From: Cladopsammia gracilis
Lineage: Eukaryota > Cnidaria > Anthozoa > Scleractinia > Dendrophylliidae
Assembly (NCBI GenBank): GCA_022457155.1
Contig: JAJGOT010000165.1
Location: forward strand, 693,501-757,500
DNA length: 64,000 bases
Direction: 5' to 3'
A program made the position numbers and the translations under genes. Under the pieces are notes generated by a model that was not told where the DNA came from, did not search any database, and was given only the letters and a program-made list of their open reading frames with translations. Positions 26,040 to 36,800 of the stretch are shown piece by piece (positions within the stretch are counted from its first letter, which is position 1; each line of letters opens with the position of its first letter).

Positions 26040-26340
26040 TAAGTGAACACTCTTTACCCGTGGAACTTGATCTCCTGATGAAGATGGTGTTGGGTGACAT
26101 TGTCGGCCGCTGAATTTAAAATTTTCTTTCTGAGGATCGAGTTCCACTAATCATAGCCGACCATCGTGACGCGTAATCAGTTGACTTTGTCGCCTGATGA
26201 GCAAAGCAGTCGAAACGTCGCGATTTACATCCCAAGTGACTACATCGTGGCAAAAACGATAATGATACACTTTATTATTGTGCATTTCCACGATTCAGGA
26301 ATTTCGATTCCGTTATGCCTGTTGTTGTTGTAAGGGTGAA
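26040..26340 (+). repeat. repeat with hammerhead-like core (copy A flank)
   Basis: A CTGATGA box (26194-26200) and a GAAA box (26212-26215) are enclosed by a 9-bp stem formed by 26163-26171 and 26216-26224 (one G-U pair). This is the arrangement of a type III hammerhead ribozyme core. The cleavage-site position next to the stem is C rather than the required U, and stem I is weak, so activity is doubtful. An almost identical copy lies at 52580-52641. Confidence 0.35.
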
Positions 26341-27207
26341 GTCTTATGTGGATAGTAACTGTTAGAAAAATAGGCACGCAATGCCTACAGAAGCGATGAC
26401 GAGTTTCAACTTGGCGTTAAATCAATAGGTTTGGGGTGCTCTGATAAAATCCGTGAATCACTCCATTTCAACGCGAAGTTCCACTAGAAAGGGGTCGGTG
26501 TGAAATGCAAATTTCGGCGTCTTTCAGTCGGTGTATGCTGTTGACCAGAGCGTCCTATAAATGAAATTTACTTAAAAAAGCTCATCAAACCAGAATATCG
26601 CCCCAGCAAATAATATAATACCAGAAGTAGCCAAGGACTTGTGATAAAACTTTCATTGGTAAAATGACTTTTTTTCCAAACGTTTTTAATTTTTGTACTT
26701 ATGGTCGAAGGAATAACGCATGTTTGTCAGTTGTTGATTCTTTTGTGTTTGATTGAAAACCGAAGGTGAGTATGGCCAGGTCAGGCCCCGGGCTAAACCC
26801 TTTTTATACCAGAACTTCTTGTTGAAGACCCAGTAGTGACCATAATGAATTGCGTTATAAAAACAATGTAAGTCTCAATCCCGTGTTCAAATAAATAACA
26901 ATAACAGAGGCGCGCGGAGCGTAATGGTCATTACTGGGCCTTTAAGGTCCTGGCTGACATCGATACTTGTGATATGCATGAGAAGATTATTATTATACAT
27001 TGGTGTCACTAGCTCGATTTTGATTGGCTATAAGCACGCAGCTAATTATTGCTTGCTGTATCTGTTACGTCATACCTACAGACAATAGTTTTATGCATGC
27101 AGAAGTGACGTAAGTTGTTTACTTACAAGTTGAATGCTGTGCATTGATCACTTTTTTGTGCGCGCTCTTGTCTTTACAAGTACAGCTCAGGAATATGCAT
27201 AATAAAA

Positions 27208-27353
27208 CAATTATTGGATTCGGTTTTCGCATGATAGCGATAATTATCAAGGCCTCAGTTTGTGTTATCCGCCTCAGCCTTCGGCTTCGGCAGATAACAC
27301 AAACTTTGGCCTTGATAATTATCGCTATCATGCTCAACCTCATCCAATAATTG
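27208..27353. repeat. 146-bp perfect-ended hairpin
   Basis: 'caattattgg' pairs with 'ccaataattg'; the arms continue through 'tgatagcgataattatcaag' and 'gtgttatc' blocks around a 'gccttcggcttcggc' loop. Copy B (about 53543-53620) retains only one arm, in which the left-arm sequence appears inverted. Confidence 0.8.
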
Positions 27354-27699
27354 TTAATTACACAACTGTGGTTGCTGCATTGGTAATTGTACATTTTATT
27401 TAAACCGTGTTGCACAAGGTCGTGCGCAAAATGAAAACAATTCATCGTTTTTCCTTCATATTTGAAAACAAATGTGACAAATAAATGAAGAACCTTGTGA
27501 TTCAATTCATTTTTTTAAGTGTTTTGTCATACTAAAGTTTAAAACCAAAATGGCTTTATGGGGACTTAAAAGAGGAATTTAAGTGCTTCATTTAGAGATA
27601 CAATGGATGGTGAGGAATTCAGTTTGGGAGCTGAGAGATTTCATTTTCTGTATTGAAAAAACTATTACATGTGGCTACTGAGTCACATTTAGGGATGGA

Positions 27700-27890
27700 C
27701 CATTCTATTTTTGAGGGGGAGGTTGGGCAATTACCAAAAAAAAAATTACTGCACAGCAAAAGTAACGAAAAAAAAATCATGCACAAAGAGCCAAAGGAAA
27801 GAAATAACCAGTGAACTTAGACAGAAAGAAAATTCTTTTTTCCTAGGTAGAGCTTGCACAGCCACCAGCCCCATTTCTGAGTCTAATGTA
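27700..27890 (-). pseudogene. truncated start of the peptidase-like relic; 3' edge of duplication unit A
   Basis: This stretch is the homologue of 53960-54150, the distal end of the minus-strand relic described at 54040-54780. Homology to copy B stops at about 27888, next to a T-run, and is followed directly by the hAT remnant. The duplication or the later insertion therefore broke inside an older element. Confidence 0.55.
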
Positions 27891-27934
27891 ACTTTCTGAT
27901 TTTTTTTTTTTTAGCTTTCATTTTTCAGAAATCT

Positions 27935-28587
27935 CTGATTACTCTTTCCGGGTCAATAGGCATCTCTCTGTATGCGTGCATAAAAGCAGGGGACGATAGC
28001 CGCTCTGTAAGCATAGGTCACGCATGTATGTTTTCACTCTTCTCATGGTTGCTGAATGATCTCTCTGGTGTCGCAGTCGACACTGGCATGGTTAGGAGAA
28101 TGGTGAGCAGTTTCTGAGCACAGTGGCGACATTCGGGTAAAGGTCTTCACTTGTGCAGCTTAGTGTATCCACTGGGCTCTTCGCTGTTTCTCTCGGCAAG
28201 AGCTCATCTCTTGTTCCGCCGTAAGATCTCGTTGTCGAAGACCGCTCTATCACTTAAGTCGTTGGAGTAGACGTTGTAAATCTTGTTTGTGGTTTCTCTG
28301 TTTAGTGATCCGAGCTGGGTATAGGTATAAGGTATTGACCCAGGAACCGGTCATGGTGCACAAGCAGCCTGTCATTGAGTTCTTGGGTGAGATAATCGAC
28401 AAGGGGCAAGTAGAGAGCTCTGTACCAATATTGCTGTGGTGTGGCTGCGGGAACATTGGGTCGGTACGCTGGACTGCAGACATTCTTGGCATGCGGGCTC
28501 GATATCACAACCGGCTGCCAACTCCTTTGCACGCTCAAACAGTTCGTTCCAAACCATTTGGTCGTTTCTTTCATCCCTTACTAGTAA
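27935..28587 (-). pseudogene. hAT-type transposase remnant, distal part
   Basis: Read on the minus strand, pieces in different frames resemble the C-terminal half of hAT transposases as found in ZMYM / THAP12-like proteins: a CSRSHTTA region, LPLVDYLTQELNDR, then DALSCTSEDLYPNV and, near 28050-28100, the hAT signature MPVSTATPERSFS followed by a VKTYM-like stretch. Frame changes and stops make it non-functional. The upstream part of the same remnant continues at 32788-32990, on the far side of the pogo element. Confidence 0.6.
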
Positions 28588-29605
28588 TACAGTATGAGGC
28601 AGTTTTCGGTCAGTACCACTTTTCGGTCAGTAAAAACTAAACTCGGATTTTCAGATCGCGATCGCTGTTTTACGACGAACGAAGTGTGCCGAAGTGTAGC
28701 CAGACATTCCAGTTTCCGAACAGTTCTTTTGTCGGAAAGCTGTTATTTATTGTGGAGGCGAGGAAGGCGGTTTCGAACAGGTAGGTGTGATAAAATTTGC
28801 TAAATTTCGCGTGTTTCACTGCGCAGTAAACCAACCACTCGTTGTAATTCAGCTCCTAGGGCACCGTATTTTAAAAATTATGCCAGGATATTCGAGGAAA
28901 TAGCAGATTGGATATCAAATTTCTCAAATATGTATAACAATGGTTTTGGATTTTCTTTGTTGATAAACCACAGCGACTAAAAAATATTGTAAGTTTTTCA
29001 CCCTGTTGTCTAGTTTCCGGTCACCCATTATGACAATTCTTTAACATTGAAAACCTGCAATATTTGTCGTTGAGTTCAGGGAATTATCAGTTTGAAAAAC
29101 AAATAAATGGTGTTAAAATGCTAATATTACTGATAATTATACTTCAATACTCTGAACACGTTGCGACAAAACAAAGCCTAGAACTGATTTCGTGAAATTT
29201 TATTACACGCCGAGCTGTTTACAATATCTTCGACTTGTTTCTTATTCAAATTGAACGGCCTAGACCTTATGTATACCTTTATCTAATATAGTAAGCTGTT
29301 ATTAAAAGTCTTTGATATAAATACTGATTTTGTAAGACGTGTAAATACGGATCAAAATTATAAAAACAAAACCGTGCGATGCGGCTCTATGTTTTCACGT
29401 TAACGTTATGCGGAATTTATTGATGGGATGAAATTAGCATTTTTGGAGTAATAACCACTAAATTTTGGTTTGAGTTGCTCTTAATTATTTGGCCAAATCT
29501 AAGCCTCAGTATTCGTATAAAATTTACAAAATATAAAAAATAGTAAATCTACCAATTTCTTCATAAGTGAATAAAATCCCTCTTTTGTCAGCTCCAAGTA
29601 ATAGT

Positions 29606-31446
29606 ATGGCGAGTGAACGATATCTTCTTGCCATGAGGGATGTGAACGAGGGAGGGCTCAGTGCAAGAGCTGCTGCCATCAAACATGGACTGAAAAGAAG
29701 TGCTTTACTCGATCGATTGAATGGAATAGTGGAATATGACCAACGAGCGGGCCCCCGTCCAATCTTGTCGAAGTTCGCCCAATGGTTAATTGAAATGTCA
29801 AACCGAGGCTTTGGATTAAATAAGGATGCCTTTAAGGAGTCAGTGAAGAAGTTCTTAGATAAAGATGGCCGAAGCACGCCTTTTCCCAACAATAAGCCAG
29901 GGGAGAAATGGTATAGAAGCTTTTGCAAGCGCAATCCTGGAGTCAAGAACCGAAAGGCAAGGCCGCTAGAGAAGAAGAGGGCTGCTATAACGAAACAGGA
30001 AGTAGACAACTGGTTTACAGAGTACGAGTCATTTGTTGAAGAAAAGGGGTTGAGCAATTCTCCATCACAAATTTGGAATTGTGAAACTATCGAGTCCTAT
30101 CAGGTAGCAAAGAGCATATCACCGTGCTCCCCTGCTTCAACGCGTGCGGGCAATGGCTTCCACCCTATTTCTTGTTTCCCGGAAAAAGAGTGCCCGTTAC
30201 GTATAACCCACTTGAAGGCGGAGTACAAGGGAGCGTGTTCTCTGTGACGGAATCAGGGTGGATGGATACTCAGAGTTTTTATAAGTGGCTCGCTAACCAC
30301 TTTATCCCCAACCTAACGCCAGCAAGACCTGTGCTATTGTTGGTCGATTCTCACGACTCTCACATAGACTATGACACTTTCAAACTGGCAGAAGACAACG
30401 GAATCCTCCTCTACGCTCTACTGAAGAACGCAACCCACCTGGTACAGCCAGCTGATGTTGGTCTTTTTGGCCCCATGAAACAAAGTTGGTACAAATCTGT
30501 TAGAGAGTACACCCAGAAAAATCCAAACAGCGAGGTCAACAAAAAGAATTTCTGTTCAGTACTTAAGCCAACATGGGCGCAAGTTATGAGCCCAGCTACT
30601 CTTGTGAATGCATTCCGTAAGTCTGGGATATATCCGATTGATAGATCTCAAGTCGCACACAGTTTAATTGCATCATCACCAAGTTCAGAGCCAGGAGACA
30701 AGCCAACCACCGAGCAGGGCCAGATCGTTTCCCCAGCAAAGGAAGCTTTAAATGCATTTGAGGCTGTTCTGGATTCTCCCGTAAGAACGAAATATCATCG
30801 AAGGATCGAAAATGGCTACAGCTTAGAGGGCAGTCCAACGTACAAGACATGGAAAGCCTTGTATAAGTCAAGCAACGAACTACAAGACCTGGATACCAAA
30901 CAGTCACAGAGCACCACGCCCTTATCGGCTTCCAGCGCAGCGCGTCACACAACACCGCCATCAGTGCCAACACCAGAAGTAACACTTCAAGAGCAAGCAT
31001 CGTCGTCTGTTCTCCGAGAAATTCTGGTACACCCCACAATCAAGCCAAAAGAGCCATCGAAATCGAAGAACTACAAGAGAAATATACCAAACTTTTTGAA
31101 TGGGCCTGAATCGATGCAGCTTTTACTAAATGAGAAATTGAAGAAGGCAAGGGAGTTGAAAGATAAACAAGACAGGATGAAGAAGGCTGAACAGTTGAAA
31201 TCAGAGCGCGAGAAAAAGAAGTTGGAAGAGAAAGCAAAGAAGGAGCAAAAGCAACGAGAAAGGGAAGAGAAAAGACAGATATTGCTGGAAGAAAAGCAAG
31301 CGAAGAAGAGGAAAAGGGATCATGCTAGAACTGGTCGGAAACAAGACACCCCGAAGAAGTTGCGGCCGTCTTGCGAGCGTAACAAGGGAAATCAAATTTG
31401 TCAAGTGATGGACACAGACATTGAATTTGTTATGAATCATCACTAA
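29606..31446 (+). pseudogene. defective pogo-type transposase
   Basis: Two overlapping frames (to 30247, and from about 30124 to 31446) together resemble one pogo/Tigger/CENP-B-type transposase. The first carries a psq-like helix-turn-helix (ARAAAIKHGLKRSALLDRL) and a second DNA-binding region up to KWYRSFCKRNPG. The second carries LVDSHDSH (second catalytic Asp), NATHLVQPADVGLFGPMK (third Asp region), and a Lys/Glu-rich coiled-coil tail with basic clusters. Where the first catalytic Asp should stand (NCDETG), only NCET is present, followed by SYQVAK. About 25-30 codons are missing and the frame then shifts. It is therefore an inactive copy. No intact transposase for this family was found in the window. 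Confidence 0.8.
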
Positions 31447-31754
31447 TATCATTTCAAAACAGTGCTTCCATGATACTGTAAAATCGTGAAAACAGCTGTA
31501 TCACCCACTCCCCGGTTATAAGCCTCGCTTATCCTTAAAGACTTAGACTTTACGTTTTGCTTCGATTGCGTTTGTTTCAGTGAAAATGTGTTTTGTTCAA
31601 GTAAATTAAAGCTAATACAATAACTATATTGATTTTTTAGGCAGGATTTCAGGTCAGAAGCTTGATAATGCATGGACGAAATAAGTAAACCTTTACAGAA
31701 ATCCCAAATAAATTTAAATTGATTATCTATAATGTATTGTTTGTGTTTATTAGG

Positions 31755-32329
31755 ATGCATTTCATAATCGTCAACAACGCAGTAATAAAAGGGTACCATG
31801 AGTTTCAAATTAGGCCACCACAAGAAATGATGCTGCCTGTTACTAAAGAATATGGGAATAAACACGACAAGAACGCTTGTTTAGTGTGGGTTCCAGAGAT
31901 TGACCACATCCCCAGAGATATGTGGAACAAAGTAACGGACGAGAAACGAGGAGAAAGAGTTCGAACGATAGCAGGGCTTCCAATCGGCCGAGTACCTCAA
32001 GGACTCTCATCTTGCTTTTGGGGACTTTTAGGCGCCCCAGACGTAAGCGAGATAACATGGTATGTAATGAGCCATTCAGGGCCGTGAGTGCTAATTACAA
32101 TCGCAGCACTAATATTTTTAATGCATTTTATCTTAGTGAGCAGACGGGCGTACCATGTAAAAGTTTCCCGCCATGGCCAAACCAGCATTCTCCAGGTGGT
32201 GGAGCCGTCATTCCTTGTCGGTACAAAATTTGTGTGACAGGAAACCTAGAACCAGCGCTAGGAAGAGTAAACGAGGCAGTCACTGCCATGCCAGAGAAAA
32301 CTGTTTTAAATGTAATCGTTAATTCATGA
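31755..32329 (+). CDS. accessory ORF of the pogo-like element, possible HIRAN-like domain
   Basis: Two exons, 31755-32059 and 32137-32329, joined by a GTATGT...TTAG intron, give an uninterrupted 165-aa frame ending at TGA. It lies about 310 bp after the transposase remnant and inside the element's inverted repeats. The N-terminal part (IKGYHEFQIRPP, LPVTKEYGNKHDKNACLVWV, then RTIAGLPIGRVP) looks like a compact beta-rich domain with the GYH...N.HD.NA.. pattern of HIRAN-type DNA-binding modules. The second exon continues with SFPPWP and a GGGAVIPC turn. HIRAN domains recognise DNA ends or 3'-OH termini, but the assignment here is by eye and tentative. Unlike the transposase it has no visible lesion. 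Alternatives are a captured host exon or a lineage-specific element protein. Confidence 0.55.
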
Positions 32330-32787
32330 AATAAAACAGTGTTATGAACATATGATGCAAACACTTTATTATGCAAAGCGCCTGAAGGCGTGATAAATGA
32401 ATAAAAGCATGTTAGCGAAAACATTGGCGCATTACTTCCAAATAAGGAGCTTTCAGTGAATCAGGTTTTACGTAAAGAGCACTTATTTGGATGGTTAAGC
32501 TTAAAATACAACAAAGAACCTGGATTGCGCATGAATTCCTATTCATTTTTTTACTTTCATCTAGTGACCGAAAACTGGACAAGCTGACCGAAAACTGGGC
32601 ACCCTACCGTGGTCTACTAGATCGATATTTTTTCAAAGCGTATTCAACAGATTTGTAAGATATTTTTACAGCGTATAGTCAAGTCAACTAGCTGTCTCTA
32701 CTGAAGAACACAAGACTCAAATGCTTAAGGGAAAAAAGTTTTGAATGTTATAATCTTAAGTGACCGAAAACTGGGCAACATACTGTA

Positions 32788-32990
32788 TGCCAATCACTAC
32801 CCTTGACTCCTTTTAATCAGTTTTAGGCCACCGTCTTTGCTTTCTTTAGCACAACATTCAGGCATTTTTCATACATGTTTCGAAGGTCATGTTATATTAT
32901 TTTTCAAAGAAATAGTAGCAGAAATTTCGGCCTTTCGACTACTAAACAAAAAAAATCACAGAAATTCTGTTAAGCCCGGGCTTAATGGCT
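32788..32990 (-). pseudogene. hAT-type transposase remnant, part interrupted by the pogo element
   Basis: This is the continuation of the remnant at 27935-28587. In the unsplit homologue at 62618-62939 the minus-strand frame reads MPECCAKESKDGG ... VIGILRDERNDQMVW across the point where the pogo element sits here. Only a short, frame-damaged piece remains. Confidence 0.6.
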
Positions 32991-33732
32991 TAAAGGCTGG
33001 CTACGCGCCTGGCGACGGATCCCAATACGGACAATTTATCTTCTTCCAACGCCGTCAATATAATGCAGTATTGCCATCTCAAAATCGAAATTAGTTTTGT
33101 ATCACGATTCAACTGTATTTAGGACATTTAGGGCAAAAAGAAAGCAAAACTGAAGATAACTTTTGCTGATCAAAACTGAAATTCTTACTAGTTACGAGCT
33201 GACGTACACGACGTTTTGTACGCGTTATCACATTTTTGTTAAGCAAAAAAGTTTCAAAAACACGGACTTTTCGCGCTATAAATTGCTCAATGAAATAGAA
33301 AAAATTTGTTAGAACATCTTTTCGACGTTTTTCAAAGTTACGAACATCGAAAAAATGAGTAAATAAAGCAAACTTGCCGAGGTTTTAGCCCAAAACGTTT
33401 TTTCAAATTATGATGGCGTGATAGCGCGCGCACAGCATAGCTCAATGTAAACAAACCGTTCAAACGAACAAAAGCAGCTTTTGAACTCATCTTATCGTTA
33501 ACTTTCGATAGAAAGGGTCGTTGCATTGAATACAGCGTTGTTTATCTGCCAAACTTGACAAAGTAATCAACATTTTTACCCCTCCTTTGAAGCTAATTTT
33601 AAATTTTGGTTTTCTACGTAAGGAACCCATTAAATTGCCGCGAGAAATTTTCAACCAATCACAGGCTGGTATTTGAGACGACAGTACGACGTTTTTTTGA
33701 CGTCTCAAAAAGCAAGCAAAAGTAGAATCGTG
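32991..33732. other. repeat-derived spacer before copy B
   Basis: The stretch to about 33345 is repeated at 63660-64000 (shared 'ctacgcgcctggcgacggat' and 'gagctgacgtacacgacg' blocks). From about 33733 the sequence is homologous to the region upstream of gene A. No gene is seen. Confidence 0.6.
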
Positions 33733-33885
33733 TCGTCGCTCACTCTCGGAGCAGAGCAAGGTGAAACAGCTCGAAACGACAATATTCACGAAACTCGTAT
33801 AACGGAACATTACTACAACCAATATACGGTCGGTAACTAACATACAATTTTGCAGATTTCCAGTCGAAGCGACTAGCCGTGAGTA

Positions 33886-36800
33886 ATGACCAGCAGCAAG
33901 ATAGTGCCTTATTGTGAGCTTGTGTTGGGACGTCCAAAGCTTTGCTTTGGTAAGTTTAAAAGTTAAGTAATTAGTCGTTTCGCCAGAAAGACCTTAGACA
34001 TTAAGCATTTAAACTGGGGCAAATCGAATGCCGTTATGCAATTGAATATAAAACATAATGATCGCAAGCAGTTTCCAAATGCACGTATTAGTTCATCGAT
34101 CCACCACCTTAAGTAATGACGAATTTGATGTCGCGTCGTTTATCGTTTGTAAAAAAGTAAGCTTAAGTTAAGCTTAAATCTCGAAAAAAAAAACCGCTTG
34201 TGAAATACACAAGGAAAGAAAATTAAACCTTCACTGATATATAACTTAATTATTAAGCTTCCTAATCCTTAAAAAATATCCGCGCTTTTGGACAACATAA
34301 GCTTACAAAATTATTTTGTCGCTTTGGTAAAACTAGCAAATTTATTGAAAAGGAAGCTTAAGCTTTTGACAGATTTAATAATATCGTTTTTCTCAGTTTT
34401 ATACTATCGGACTTTTTCATTCCATAGGCTTGACTCTCGCTGCCCATCTCTTCGTTATTCTACTAACTGCAGTTCTTCATATGTCTGGTTACAATATTCT
34501 CCCAGTGGAGTTTTCCCAACTTCCTCTGAATCTGGAAAAGGACAATTCCAAACTGAGAGCAGACGCTTGGAAATTTGTTAACCAAGATCCACGGATTAAT
34601 TTGAACGTAGCGTCTCTTGGCATTCAAGGGGAAAGAGTTGTGAGGTATGACACGTTACAACTGATTTACGAGTTAAAAGGCGGCAATGTGTTTAACAAAG
34701 ACAATCTCCAACTGATTCAAAAAACTGAGCAAGAACTTTTTTCGAACACAGTTTATCAACAAAAGTTATGTATGTTGGTGCAAAACAGCCAGTGTAAGTT
34801 ACCTACTTCAGTTATCAGGTTTTTTGATGGCACATATAAAAAACTTCATCCGCTACTTAACGACCCGAATTTTGAAAATATTCCCCGAGTTTTAAGCACT
34901 GCGAAAGCTATTAATCTCACTCGAGCAATCTTAGATTATCACCTCAGTAAAGACGCAGTTATCACTGCAACGACCGCGACTTCACCGTACACTCGGTCGT
35001 TCCTGACGCTTGGATTTCCATTCAAAGGTTTTCAAAGCACATCAGACCGACCGGTTGAGCAATTTGAGTTGTCGCAAGAACAGTCTGGTAAAGCATTTGC
35101 AGAGGTGCTAGACAAGCTTTACGAATCAGGAATTGGTGACATGAACTTCTACTATAATCTAAGGTCGCTGTTTTTTGATGCCATCTATAAACAAGTCACC
35201 TTGGACCTCTTGCTCGTGTTCGGCAGTTTTGCATTCATCTTCTGTTTTGTGCTGTTTCAAACTCAGTCTCTCTGGATCACCGGTTGGGGTGTGTTCAGCA
35301 TCTTTGCATGTTTTTTTGGCGCCAACATTATCTACAGGGTTTTGTTTGATTTCCATTATATCGGTATTTTTCATGTGTTGTCGGTTTTCATTATCCTTGG
35401 TATCGGCGCCGATGATATATTTATCTTTTGTGACACTTGGCGGGCTTCACAAGAAAAGGATTTCCCAAACCTCGTTAACAGATTCTCAGCAGTGTATTCG
35501 CACGCGGCTGGTGCTATGTTCGTAACGTCGTTTACAACCATGGTAGCTTTCATTTCTAATGTGGCTTCTCCGCTGCTTGGCGTGTCATCGTTCGGAACGT
35601 TTTCTGCGCTGCTTGTGTTTGTCAACTACTGCTCCGTGATCCTCTTTTTTCCAACTGTTCTCATAACCCATGAGTTGTATTGGAAGGATTGGAAATGGCC
35701 CTGCTTCAAAGTGTTCAGCCTTTGTGCCAGAAATCCTCACGATAACCAGGTTACTCCAAGGCCTACAAAGGAACATGAAGAAAAAGATTGTTCACATGAA
35801 ACCCCCCTTCAGGATGCCAACGACACGCATCAGCTGGTAGCAAGATTCTTTGGAGGGTTTTTCTTCGATAAAATAGTTGGCCACAGAGTTATTCGCTTGG
35901 TAATTCTCATTGTTTTCGCAGCATTCATCTGCCTGTCGGTGACGTATGCAACAAAAATAACCGCTGACCAGGAGGAGGTAATATATATAATAACAGAGAT
36001 GCCAACCTCTGGAGATTGAAAATAGGGAGTTTTTTTCCGAGGGTGAATTCTGAGGGTGAAATGTTTTCGCCCCGAAGGCGTGAATCGAGCGACGTTTTTT
36101 TTTTTTGGTTGTGAGCATGTAGGGAAAACTGCATTCCTGAGACCCGAAAAGCGGTTGAAGTTAAGATATGATGAAAGACCGCATTTGTTTTTAGATTTTG
36201 GGAAAATTTGGGTTAAAATCGTAGCCTATTGTAGAGAAAAGATCCAAAGTCGCTTTTATCCGGGAGATTTAGTGACCCGTACAGGAGATTCGTTCTGTAT
36301 CTGGGAGACTCCCGGATAATCCGGGAGAGTTGGCATCTCTGTAATAATGTTATATGTCCTTTATTTTGTATAACAGTCAGCAAGGAAGCAGCCTTTTTGG
36401 CGGGAATTCCCTCTGAACTGACTTAATCCAAGATGCTTGGTTACATTACACGTGACTAATATCCTTAAGTTTAGAACAACAACCTGTAGGTGATTTTTGA
36501 TGGTGCAATTTTAGACATTATAGCACCGAAGTGCCATATGATTTCAAATCGCGAGTTTAGGGAGGGTTCATAATTTATGTAGAGAGGGGGGCTATGTCAA
36601 TTTTTAGAGGTGTCACTATTTTTTTCTGTTAGGTTTTGGGGGGGGGGGGGCTATTGAAAATTTCTCCCGATGTGAAAGAAGGTGTAAGGGGGGTCATTAG
36701 AAAAGATTCAATAAAAACCACCACCATCAGTTTGCTCATATTTAGCAGGAGGATCTGCAAATGAAGTTTAGTATAGCTGGAGCTCATACATAGCAGTCCA

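Larger units (their letters stand above)
28590..32785 (+). mobile_element. pogo-like (Tc1/mariner superfamily) DNA transposon, 4196 bp
   Basis: The ends are inverted repeats: 'cagtatgaggcagttttcgg' at the left, and on the right the complement of a sequence ending 'caacatactg'. Further 'ttttcggtca' copies sit inside each end. TA dinucleotides flank it (28588-28589 and 32786-32787). The uninterrupted site is visible in the second hAT remnant near 62723-62728. It holds a defective transposase (29606-31446) and a second spliced ORF (31755-32329), both on the plus strand. Confidence 0.85.

Noticed and set aside
29524..30057. 177-aa minus-strand frame in the pogo element
   Set aside because: Antisense shadow of the transposase; no recognisable domain.
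31040..31452. Leucine-rich minus-strand frames over the transposase tail
   Set aside because: Complement of Lys/Glu-rich codons gives Leu/Phe-rich antisense frames; an artefact.
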